From positions 901,900-965,899 of the forward strand of contig CAWIOS010000009.1 in the NCBI GenBank assembly GCA_963837815.1: DNA of 64,000 nt, in the 5' to 3' direction. The notes under the pieces are model-generated. The model made no database searches. It was not told the origin of the DNA and saw only the letters and a list, made by a program, of their open reading frames with translations. The stretch's first letter is position 1. The number at the start of each line of letters is the position of its first letter. Shown here piece by piece: positions 34,315 to 42,003 of this stretch. Position numbers and translations under genes: made by a program. The DNA is from Fen-1273 sp963837815. GTDB taxonomy: Bacteria; Bacteroidota; Ignavibacteria; UBA10030; UBA6906.

Positions 34315-35571
34315 ATGCCCGTCCGCTCCGCAGAGGATTCGAAGAAGAGCAGGATCCTGTCGGCCCTCGAGGACCAGGACACGACGGTCATTCTCGACGA
34401 CGCGCTCGAGAACGAGATGATCCTGAACATGGGACCGCAGCACCCTGCGACGCACGGCGTGCTCCGTCTCCTTGTCCGGCTCGACGGCGAGACTGTCGTG
34501 GCGGTGGTCCCCGAGCTGGGGTATCTCCACAGGGGGTACGAGAAGATCGCCGAGGCGAGCACGTACCACGAGTTCATTCCGCACACGGACCGGCTCGATT
34601 ACCTTTCCCCGATTTCCAACAACGTCGCCTACTGCCTCGCTGTCGAGAAACTCGCCGGGATCGAAATCCCGGAACGCGCGAAGTACATCCGCGTGCTCGT
34701 CTGCGAGATGGCGCGCATAGCCTCCCACCTCGTCGCCGCGGGGAGCATGGCGATGGACGTCGGCGCGCTGACGGTTCTCCTCTGGACGTTCCGGGAGAGG
34801 GAAAAGATCCTCGACATTTACGACGTCCTGTGCGGCGCCCGCTTCACGACGAGCTACGCGCGGATCGGCGGGCTGCAGCAGGACTGGGACGAGAGGTGCA
34901 CGGCGATGCTGGAGAGGTTCCTCGGCGAGTTCCGGGGCGACCTCCTCGAGGTCGAGAAGCTTCTCGGAACGAACAGGATATTTGTGGACCGCTGCGAAAA
35001 CGTCGGTATCCTCCGGCGCGAGGACGCGATCGCACTCGGGATCACCGGCCCGATCCTCCGGGCCGCCGGCGTCCCGCGGGATCTGCGCAGGGACAGCCCC
35101 TACCTCGTGTACGACAAACTCGATTTCGACGTCATCACGCTCACGGAGAGCGATGCGCTCGCCAGGTTCTATGTCCGCATTGCGGAGATGAAGGAGAGCG
35201 CCTCCATCCTCCGCCAGGCCCTCGGGGCGATGCCGGCCGGCCCCTACCGGGCGGACGACCCGAAGAAAGTGGTTCCGGGGAAGGACCGCATTTACACGCG
35301 GATGGAAGAGCTGATCCAGGACTTCATGCTCGTCAATATGGGGATCGATCCCCCCGTGGGGGAGGTGTACCACGGCATCGAATCGTCGAAGGGAGAGCTT
35401 GGCTTCTACATCGTGAGTGACGGCACCGGGCATCCCTGGCGCATGAAGATCCGCTCGCCGTCGGCGAACAACCTTTCGGCGCTCCCCCTGATGCTGAAAG
35501 GATGCATGATCTCCGATATCGTTGCCGTCATCGGGTCGATCGATCCCGTGATGGGAGAAGCCGACAAATAG
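34315..35571 (+). CDS. nuoD: NADH-quinone oxidoreductase subunit D
   Basis: 418 residues, starting three bases after nuoC. The 49-kDa subunit lines the quinone cavity: NMGPQHPATHGVLRLL, ELGYLHRGYEKIAE (with the conserved His and Tyr-adjacent loop), DRLDYLSPISNNVAYCLAVE and SPSANNLSALPLMLKG. The C-terminus ends VIGSIDPVMGEADK rather than the common DPVMGEVDR, a mild variation. No frameshift. Confidence 0.95.
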   Translation: MPVRSAEDSKKSRILSALEDQDTTVILDDALENEMILNMGPQHPATHGVLRLLVRLDGETVVAVVPELGYLHRGYEKIAEASTYHEFIPHTDRLDYLSPISNNVAYCLAVEKLAGIEIPERAKYIRVLVCEMARIASHLVAAGSMAMDVGALTVLLWTFREREKILDIYDVLCGARFTTSYARIGGLQQDWDERCTAMLERFLGEFRGDLLEVEKLLGTNRIFVDRCENVGILRREDAIALGITGPILRAAGVPRDLRRDSPYLVYDKLDFDVITLTESDALARFYVRIAEMKESASILRQALGAMPAGPYRADDPKKVVPGKDRIYTRMEELIQDFMLVNMGIDPPVGEVYHGIESSKGELGFYIVSDGTGHPWRMKIRSPSANNLSALPLMLKGCMISDIVAVIGSIDPVMGEADK

Positions 35572-35583
35572 CGGAATACGCGC

Positions 35584-36048
35584 ATGCTTTCAGAACAGCA
35601 CATTGCGAAGATCGAAGAGCTGAAAAAGCGGTATCCCCGCCCGCAGCCCGTTATTCTGGCCGCGCTCTGGATGTGGCAGGAGGAGCACGGGTGGATTTCG
35701 AAGGAAGGGATCGTCGAAGTGGCGCGTCTCCTGGGGCTTCCCGAGCATCACGTGTACGGCGTCGTCAGCTTTTATACGATGTTCAACACAAGGCCCGTGG
35801 GGAGGCACAAGATCGAGGTGTGCACGAACGTCTCGTGCATGCTCAGGAACAGCGACAGGATACTCGAGCACATCCGTACGACGCTGAATGTCGGGACAGG
35901 CGAAACGACGCCCGACGGCCGGTTTACGCTCGTCGAGGCCGAATGCCTCGGCTCCTGCGGCACCGCCCCGATGATGCAGGTGGGGGACGAGTACTATGAA
36001 AACCTTGATGAAGCGAAAGTGGACGCGATACTCTCCTCGCTGAAATGA
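35584..36048 (+). CDS. nuoE: NADH-quinone oxidoreductase subunit E
   Basis: 154 residues, 12 bases after nuoD. The thioredoxin-like 24-kDa subunit binds [2Fe-2S] cluster N1a through four cysteines in VCTNVSCML and EAECLGSCGTAPMMQV. LPEHHVYGVVSFYTMFNT is the family signature. The stop overlaps the nuoF start (ATGA), so the two are coupled; E and F form the NADH-oxidising module. Confidence 0.94.
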   Translation: MLSEQHIAKIEELKKRYPRPQPVILAALWMWQEEHGWISKEGIVEVARLLGLPEHHVYGVVSFYTMFNTRPVGRHKIEVCTNVSCMLRNSDRILEHIRTTLNVGTGETTPDGRFTLVEAECLGSCGTAPMMQVGDEYYENLDEAKVDAILSSLK

Positions 36049-37346
36049 TGATGGAACCCATGATTCTTCCCCCCGTCCCGGGTCTCCGGAGCATCGACGT
36101 CTACGAGGCGCACGGGGGTTACGCCATGCTGCGCAAGGCGCTCGCGATGAAGCCGGAGGAGGTGACCGACGAGGTCAAGAAGTCGGGCCTCCGCGGCAGG
36201 GGGGGAGCGTGTTTTCCGACCGGTCTGAAATGGACGTTCATGCCGAAGCAGACCGACAGGCAGAAGTACCTCTGCGTAAACGGCGACGAGAGCGAGCCGG
36301 GGACGTTCAAGGACCGCCAGATCTTCGAGTTCAACCCCCACCTTCTCATTGAAGGGACGCTCATCGCCGCGTACGCCATGGGCGTCGGCACGGTCTATCT
36401 GTATGTCCGCGGCGAGTACAACAGGTGGATCGGCATGGTGCAGAAGGCGCTCGATGAGGCGTGCGGCCGCGGCTATTGCGGTGAGAACATCCTGGGCTCC
36501 GGATTCAGCACGTCGATCACGATCCACAGGGGCGCGGGAGCGTACATCTGCGGTGAAGAGTCCTCGCTCATGAACTCGATCGAGGGGGAGAGGGGCTACC
36601 CGAGGGTGAAGCCCCCGTTCCCCGCGCAGTTCGGCCTCTGGGGATGTCCGACGACGATAAACAACGTCGAGACAATCGCGAACGTCCCGGTCATTTTACG
36701 CCTGGGCTGGGAGGCGTACAGCAGGATCGGCCATCCGAAACACCCCGGCCCCATACTTGTCGGCGTGAGCGGGCACGTGAACAGGCCCGGCGTGTACGAA
36801 CTTCCCACCGGCGTCCTCCTGACGGAAATCATCGGGAAGTATGCGGGGGGGGTCCCCGGCAACAAGAAGATCAAAGCGGTGATCCCCGGCGGCTCCTCCA
36901 CGATGATACTCCGGGGGGAGGCAATCGAAGGGGTCACGATGGATGCGGATGGGCTGAAGGCCGCAGGATCGTCCGTCGGCACGGCGGGGATGATCGTGAT
37001 GGACGAGGATACGGATCTCATCCGTGTACTCACGCGCATCGCGGGCTTCTATCACCACGAGTCGTGCGGCCAGTGCACCCCCTGCCGCGAGGGAACGGGG
37101 TGGATGCACAAGATTCTGAAGCGGTTCGACTCCGGGGCGGCCACGATGGCTGATCTCGACCTCCTCCTTGAGGTGGCAAACAACATCGAAGGAAACACGA
37201 TCTGCGCTCTTGGGGATGCGGCTGCGTGGCCCGTGCAGAGCATGATCAAGCGGTTCCCCGAAGAATTCGCCAGGAAGGTGACGTCGAGCGCTCTCCAGCG
37301 AGATGGCGCCGGAGGCGCCACCGCAGGCGTCCCCGCCCGTTCATGA
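36045..37346 (+). CDS. nuoF: NADH-quinone oxidoreductase subunit F
   Basis: 433 residues (three consecutive ATG codons; 36045 overlaps the nuoE stop). It binds NADH, FMN and cluster N3: SGLRGRGGACFPTGLKW, ICGEESSLMNSIEG, then ESCGQCTPCREGTGW and the distant CALGDAAAW cysteine. After the normal end (FPEEFARKV) a ~20-residue Gly/Ala tail is encoded by a GC palindrome, and its stop codon overlaps the dut start. No nuoG or membrane-arm genes follow in the window. Confidence 0.94.
   Translation: MMMEPMILPPVPGLRSIDVYEAHGGYAMLRKALAMKPEEVTDEVKKSGLRGRGGACFPTGLKWTFMPKQTDRQKYLCVNGDESEPGTFKDRQIFEFNPHLLIEGTLIAAYAMGVGTVYLYVRGEYNRWIGMVQKALDEACGRGYCGENILGSGFSTSITIHRGAGAYICGEESSLMNSIEGERGYPRVKPPFPAQFGLWGCPTTINNVETIANVPVILRLGWEAYSRIGHPKHPGPILVGVSGHVNRPGVYELPTGVLLTEIIGKYAGGVPGNKKIKAVIPGGSSTMILRGEAIEGVTMDADGLKAAGSSVGTAGMIVMDEDTDLIRVLTRIAGFYHHESCGQCTPCREGTGWMHKILKRFDSGAATMADLDLLLEVANNIEGNTICALGDAAAWPVQSMIKRFPEEFARKVTSSALQRDGAGGATAGVPARS
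37304..37320 (+). repeat. Palindrome inside the nuoF 3' end
   Basis: TGGCGCC (37304-37310), GGA loop, GGCGCCA (37314-37320). An almost identical palindrome with a GCA loop lies inside the metH linker at 44609-44625. Confidence 0.6.
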
Positions 37347-37807
37347 GCCATCCGATTCGTGACATTACAGTCGAGATCACGCGGATCTCGGAAGCGACGC
37401 GCGACGTCCCGCTCCCTGCATACGCCACGGAAGGATCTGCGGGGATGGACGTCTTCGCCGCAGTTGACGGAGAATTCGTTCTCAAGCCGGGAACCACGTC
37501 GCTCATTCCCACCGGTTTCGCCATTGCGCTTCCCGCCGGGTACGAAGCGCAGATCCGCCCGCGGAGCGGGCTTGCGATAAAGCACGAAATCGGGATCATG
37601 AACTCCCCCGGAACGATCGACTCGGATTACCGGGGTGAGGTCGGGATCGTCCTCACAAATCACGGCAGAAACGATTTCGTCGTCCGCCGCGGTGACAGGA
37701 TCGCCCAGATGGTGATTGCCCGGTACGCCCGCGTGGAATGGGCGGAGACCGGGTCGCTTGATGAGACTGGCCGCGGGGCAGGCGGATTCGGACACACAGG
37801 GAGGTGA
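37343..37807 (+). CDS. dut: dUTP diphosphatase
   Basis: 154 residues from ATG 37343, overlapping the nuoF stop (ATGA). It hydrolyses dUTP to dUMP. All five motifs of the trimeric family are visible: GSAGMDVFA (I), PRSGLAIKH (II), GTIDSDYRGEVGI (III, with the catalytic Asp/Tyr region), RGDRIAQMVI (IV) and GRGAGGFGHTGR (V; usual form GxGGFGSTG). Its translational coupling to complex I genes is unusual. Confidence 0.94.
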   Translation: MSHPIRDITVEITRISEATRDVPLPAYATEGSAGMDVFAAVDGEFVLKPGTTSLIPTGFAIALPAGYEAQIRPRSGLAIKHEIGIMNSPGTIDSDYRGEVGIVLTNHGRNDFVVRRGDRIAQMVIARYARVEWAETGSLDETGRGAGGFGHTGR

Positions 37808-37808
37808 C

Positions 37809-39065
37809 ATGCCGCGCCGGATTGACCGGAACGCCCCCCCCGCCGGGGTGACGATTCCTCCGGACCGCCCGCATGCAGGGACGGTCCTCCTTGCCGCCGC
37901 AGTGCTCCTCATCGCTCTTCTTGCGTACGCGGTGTACCCCTCCCTTTCGCCGTTCGTCATACTGGCCGATCTCCTTTATCTTTTGTATCCGTACAGGCGG
38001 GAGGAGGTTCCCCGGCGGCTTCTCTGGCTCGGGACGTTTCTTTTCGCCGTCTGGTTTTTCTCGGCGATCATCGGCGTCCTCGCCCCCTTCCTGATCGCAC
38101 TCTTTCTTGCGTACATACTCAATCCGCTCGTCGTCTGGCTAGAGAAGCGCCGGATCCCGCGCTGGCTCTCGACGCTTCTCCTCATGATTCTCCTCGTCGG
38201 CGGCGTCGTGGCGTTCGGTCTGTTCATCGTTCCCGTGGCGCTCGACCAGTTCCGGGCACTGACCTCCGGAGCGGGGGCGCTCGCGGAGGATGCGAGCAGG
38301 GCGATCGAATCCGGATCGCTCGTTGAATTCCTCGGGAGGTTCGGCGTCTCCGGCGAAAAAGCGAAGGAGGTCCTCGCCCAGAACCTGACGCCGAAGCTCG
38401 AGGAAATGCTGACGCGGCTTTTCGCCGGCCTTTTCGACATCGTGAGCAGCGTGAGCTCCCTTGCGCACCAGCTTCTCAACATCATCATCGTCCCGTTCGT
38501 CCTTTTCTATCTCCTTCTCGATTTTCCGCTCGTCGTGCACCGCTGCACGATGCTAGTGCCGAAGGGCGCGCGCCCCCGGTTCGTCCAGCTCGCGTCCCGG
38601 GCGGATGACCTGATGGGGAAATATTTCCGGGGTGCGATGCTCGTTGCCGCGATACAGGGGACGATCTCCGGGTTCGTCCTCTGGCTCGCCGGTGTGCAGT
38701 ATGCCGTCGTCCTCGGACTCATGACGGCGGCGCTTGATTTCGTCCCGTATGTCGGCCTTGCCGTCAGCCTCGTCGTGGCGTCGATCGTCGCGCTGCTCAG
38801 CGGGGGGGCGGTCGGGACGAGGGTCCTCATCGTTGTCGTGATGTACCTGTCCCAGAAGGTCTTCGAGGCCGCGGTCCTCGGGCCCAAGATACTCGGGACG
38901 CACGTCGGACTCCATCCTGTCATCCTCATTCTCTCCCTTCTCGTGTTCGGCTATTTCCTGGGATTCATCGGACTTCTCATTGCCGTCCCAGCCACGGCGC
39001 TTCTCATTGCCGGCGTCAAGGAATGGGAAGCAGTCCGGAAAAGCGCCGCCCCGGGAGGAGCATAG
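37809..39065 (+). CDS. AI-2E/PerM-family membrane permease
   Basis: 418 residues from ATG 37809, with GGAGGTGA across the dut stop. Two N-terminal helices are an extra, then the family core: FSAIIGVLAPFLIALFLAYI, NPLVVWLEKRRIPRWLST, a soluble helical segment (~150-230) and the helices around LLNIIIVPFVLFYLLLDFPL, VLGLMTAALDFVPYVGLAV and VHPVILILSLLVFGYFLG-type repeats. Members export AI-2, or act as Na+/H+ antiporters or lipid-linked transporters; substrate cannot be assigned from sequence. Confidence 0.85.
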   Translation: MPRRIDRNAPPAGVTIPPDRPHAGTVLLAAAVLLIALLAYAVYPSLSPFVILADLLYLLYPYRREEVPRRLLWLGTFLFAVWFFSAIIGVLAPFLIALFLAYILNPLVVWLEKRRIPRWLSTLLLMILLVGGVVAFGLFIVPVALDQFRALTSGAGALAEDASRAIESGSLVEFLGRFGVSGEKAKEVLAQNLTPKLEEMLTRLFAGLFDIVSSVSSLAHQLLNIIIVPFVLFYLLLDFPLVVHRCTMLVPKGARPRFVQLASRADDLMGKYFRGAMLVAAIQGTISGFVLWLAGVQYAVVLGLMTAALDFVPYVGLAVSLVVASIVALLSGGAVGTRVLIVVVMYLSQKVFEAAVLGPKILGTHVGLHPVILILSLLVFGYFLGFIGLLIAVPATALLIAGVKEWEAVRKSAAPGGA

Positions 39066-39074
39066 AACCCCCTC

Positions 39075-39767
39075 ATGCCAGGCACGCTCTATCTCGTCGC
39101 CACGCCGATCGGCAATTACGAAGACATGACGTTCCGCGCCGTGAGCACGCTCAAAAGCGCGGACATCGTGATCTACGAGGAGCGGCGTGAGGGGGAGCGC
39201 CTCCTGCGGCATTTCGCGATCGAAAAGCCCGCGGAGACTTTGAACGAACACAACGAGACGGCGGCATCCCAGAACATCCTGCAGCACCTCCGCGCCGGGA
39301 AGAATGTAGCGCTCGTGTCCGACTGCGGGACGCCGGTGTTTTCCGACCCGGGGCAGATCCTTGTCGGTAAGGCGATCGCCGCCGGCATCAGGGTCGTCCC
39401 CGTCCCCGGGGCCTCGTCGCTCATGCCCGCACTTACAGTCTCGGGGTTCTCCATCGACACGTTTCTCTTCTACGGCTGGCTTTCGCCGAAGAAGGACCGG
39501 AGGCGGGCGGAACTGCGCCAGCTCCGGGCGGAACGGCGGACGATCGTACTGATGGACACGCCGTACCGGCTCGTCCCGCTTCTCCGCGACATTGCGGAGG
39601 AGTTCGGCTCGTCCCGGCGGATGTGCATCGCGTTCAATCTCACCCTCCCCGACGAGCAGATCCTCTACGGCACGCCCGATTCTCTCCACGCCGCGTGCGC
39701 GTCGAAGGAGATGAAGGGGGAGTACGTGATCGTGATCGAGGGACGGATGAGGGACAGGAACGGATGA
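39075..39767 (+). CDS. rsmI: 16S rRNA (cytidine-1402-2'-O)-methyltransferase, short form
   Basis: 230 residues. Tetrapyrrole-methylase fold: GTLYLVATPIGNYEDMTFRA, ADIVIYEERREGERLL, VALVSDCGTPVFSDPGQILV and VPVPGASSLMPALTVSGF are the RsmI signatures. The usual motif EDTR is EERR here, and the ~50-residue C-terminal domain of E. coli RsmI is absent, as in the shorter clade found in Bacteroidota. It methylates the ribosomal decoding centre with SAM. Nine bases after the permease gene. Confidence 0.85.
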   Translation: MPGTLYLVATPIGNYEDMTFRAVSTLKSADIVIYEERREGERLLRHFAIEKPAETLNEHNETAASQNILQHLRAGKNVALVSDCGTPVFSDPGQILVGKAIAAGIRVVPVPGASSLMPALTVSGFSIDTFLFYGWLSPKKDRRRAELRQLRAERRTIVLMDTPYRLVPLLRDIAEEFGSSRRMCIAFNLTLPDEQILYGTPDSLHAACASKEMKGEYVIVIEGRMRDRNG

Positions 39768-39922
39768 CGCTCCCCCCGTGTGTGTGCCCGCTCTTTTTCG
39801 CGGAGGATCATACGTCCTGTCTTCGTGACGATGGTCATACTCACGACGCTCAAACTCCTCCATAATCGCGTATCCTGAACGTCCCCCTGCCGACTGGCCC
39901 CCGTACATCCCCCTTCCTTACC

Positions 39923-39951
39923 TTGCGTTTCAGCCGCCGTTTGTCTATCTT
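39923..39951 (+). promoter_or_regulatory. Promoter for the redoxin/NMO/metH run
   Basis: TTGCGT (39923-39928), 17-base spacer, TATCTT (39946-39951), followed by a T-rich stretch, 45 bases before ATG 39997. The rest of the 229-base gap after rsmI shows no gene. Confidence 0.45.
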
Positions 39952-39996
39952 TTTTTTGATGACACTGCGTTTTTTCTGCCTACAGGACCCCGGAGC

Positions 39997-41022
39997 ATGA
40001 CGATGCAGGACATACTGCCGCAGACAGTCCGCGCAAGGGAGCTGCTCGGGGATTTCTGGTTCAATTCGGAGCCGGTCCCCATAGCCGCGCACAGGGGACA
40101 GGTGGTCCTGCTCTACTTCTGGGACTACTCGTGCGCCGGCTGTCTGAGGATGCTCCCCTACGTTGCGGAGTGGGAAAAGCGGTACGTCCCGTTTGGTCTC
40201 GTGACTGTCGGGATACACACCCCGCGGTTCACGTTCGGGAAGAACCCTGACCGGGTGCAGAGAGCGGTGGCAAGGGAGGGAATACGGTTCCCCGTCGTCA
40301 TGGACAACGAATCGCTCATCGCGATGCAGTACGAATGCCGCGTGCTCCCGGAGATACTTCTCGTCGACAAGGACGGCTTCATACGGTACCGGAACGCCGG
40401 CGACGGGAATGCGTCTGCGGTCGAGCACGCCCTGCAGGCGCTTCTGTACAACGCCGGGGTCGGTGCGGCGCTGCCGATGGTCATGGATCCCCTCCGGGAG
40501 TCGGAACGGCAGGGTGCGGTCTGCTTCCGTGCGACGCCGGAGCTCTTTGCGGGATACCTCCGCGGGAGCATCGGAAACGTCGAAGGGTACGTTCCCGAGT
40601 CCGTCCTCTCCTACAGCGATCCGGGCATCTACATGGACGGTCGGCTTTACGCCGACGGCGACTGGCGGAGCGAGAGGGAATGCCTTCGCATGGCGGGCGA
40701 CACGGAGCGCGAAGGGCACGTTCTGGCAGGCTACCAGGGTCTCGACGTCCGCGGGGTCCTTGAGCCCGAGGGGGAGAAGAGCGCGGAAATCACGGTCAGG
40801 CAGGACAACGAGTTTCTCGGCGCAAACCGGGGGGACGACGTGCGGCTCGACAGGCGCGGCCGGAGCTATGTCCTCGTGGACGAGCCGCGCCTGTACGACC
40901 TCGTCAGGAACCGCGAGTACGGGGAACACGTGATCAAACTCAGCGGCGGGAAGCACAGGTTTGCCGTGTACGGTTTTGCGTTTGCGACTGCGGTGATCCC
41001 GGAACTTGTTTCGAACAACTAG
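39997..41022 (+). CDS. Thioredoxin-fold protein with DipZ-like C-terminal domain
   Basis: 341 residues, no signal peptide seen. The first ~150 residues are a redoxin: VVLLYFWDYSCAGCLRMLPY places CxxC at Cys46/Cys49, with IHTPRFTFGKNPDRVQRAV and LPEILLVDKDGFIRYRNAG (cis-Pro region). The last ~170 residues (RATPELFAGYLRGSIGN..; GEHVIKLSGGKHRFAVYGFAFA) resemble the carbohydrate-binding-like C-terminal domain of DipZ proteins. The usual DsbD-type membrane part is missing. Probably a cytosolic or weakly exported thiol protein; start could be ATG 40003. Confidence 0.78.
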   Translation: MTMQDILPQTVRARELLGDFWFNSEPVPIAAHRGQVVLLYFWDYSCAGCLRMLPYVAEWEKRYVPFGLVTVGIHTPRFTFGKNPDRVQRAVAREGIRFPVVMDNESLIAMQYECRVLPEILLVDKDGFIRYRNAGDGNASAVEHALQALLYNAGVGAALPMVMDPLRESERQGAVCFRATPELFAGYLRGSIGNVEGYVPESVLSYSDPGIYMDGRLYADGDWRSERECLRMAGDTEREGHVLAGYQGLDVRGVLEPEGEKSAEITVRQDNEFLGANRGDDVRLDRRGRSYVLVDEPRLYDLVRNREYGEHVIKLSGGKHRFAVYGFAFATAVIPELVSNN

Positions 41023-41031
41023 CGCGTGTCC

Positions 41032-41994
41032 ATGGCAGGATCCGTCTGGCCGGCTCCCGTGCAGACGAGAATCACCGGTCTCTTCGGCATCCGGTACCCG
41101 ATAATTCAGGCCGGTATGGTGTGGGCGGCGGGCAGCAGGCTCGCCGTTGCTGTTTCTGAGGCCGGGGGACTTGGGATGATCGGCGCCGGTTCGATGAAGC
41201 CCGACCTTCTCCGCGAGCAGATCAGGAAGACGAAGGGGGGTACCTCGCACCCGTTCGCCGTGAACGTCCCCCTGTTACGGGGGGACGCCCCGGATCTTCT
41301 CCGCGTCGTCCTCGAAGAGGGGGTCCGCATCGTCTTCACGTCGTCCGGCCACCCCCTGAAGTACACCGAACAGCTTAAGAAGGGGCGGTGCATCGTCGTG
41401 CACGTTGTCGCCGCGGTGAAGCATGCGCTCAAGGCCGTCGCGGCGGGATGCGATGCGGTTGTGGCGGAAGGATTCGAGGCGGGGGGACACAACGGCGTGG
41501 ATGAGATAACGACGCTGGCGCTGGTTCCCCAGGTCGCGGATGCGGTCGCGGTTCCCCTCATTGCCGCCGGAGGGATCGCGGACGGGCGGGGGCTTGCGGC
41601 GGCGCTCGCGCTCGGCGCGGACGGGGTCCAGGTGGGGACGAGGTTCGCCGCGACGGTTGAATCGTCCGCGCATGACAGGTACAAGGAAGCCGTGCTCGGG
41701 GCGGGGGACGGCGGCACGGTCCTGACGCTCAGGAATCTCGCGCCGGTGCGGATGTTACGGACGCCGTTCGCCCTGAGGGCAGTGGAGGCCGAGCGGAGCG
41801 GCGCGACGCGCGAGGAGCTGGAATCCCTTCTCGGGACGAAGCGCGAGATGATGGGGATTTTCCAGGGAAACGTGGAAGAGGGGGAACTGGAGGCGGGACA
41901 GAGCTCCGGTCTCGTCAGGGAAATCCTCCCCGCGGGGGAGGTTGTGCGAAGAATGATGGAGCAGTATCATGATGCCGTTCACAGGTTACCCTGA
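41032..41994 (+). CDS. FMN-dependent nitronate monooxygenase / FabK-like flavoprotein
   Basis: 320 residues from ATG 41032 (GTG 41026 possible). TIM-barrel flavoprotein: FGIRYPIIQAGMVWAAGSRL, SEAGGLGMIGAGSM, HPFAVNVPLL, EGFEAGGHNGVDEITTLAL, VPLIAAGGIADGRG and ALGADGVQVGTRF form the FMN site. The family includes nitronate monooxygenase and enoyl-ACP reductase II (FabK); EAGGHxG with the His fits both. Neighbourhood does not decide. It ends 9 bases before metH. Confidence 0.83.
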   Translation: MAGSVWPAPVQTRITGLFGIRYPIIQAGMVWAAGSRLAVAVSEAGGLGMIGAGSMKPDLLREQIRKTKGGTSHPFAVNVPLLRGDAPDLLRVVLEEGVRIVFTSSGHPLKYTEQLKKGRCIVVHVVAAVKHALKAVAAGCDAVVAEGFEAGGHNGVDEITTLALVPQVADAVAVPLIAAGGIADGRGLAAALALGADGVQVGTRFAATVESSAHDRYKEAVLGAGDGGTVLTLRNLAPVRMLRTPFALRAVEAERSGATREELESLLGTKREMMGIFQGNVEEGELEAGQSSGLVREILPAGEVVRRMMEQYHDAVHRLP

Positions 41995-42003
41995 GGATCG
42001 TTG

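Noticed and set aside
37226..37342. N-terminal extension of dut
   Set aside because: The upstream frame runs through the nuoF coding sequence and is Arg-rich noise; ATG 37343 overlaps the nuoF stop and begins just before the family's conserved region.
39768..39922. Small gene on either strand between rsmI and the redoxin gene
   Set aside because: Only short frames without ribosome sites or motifs are present.
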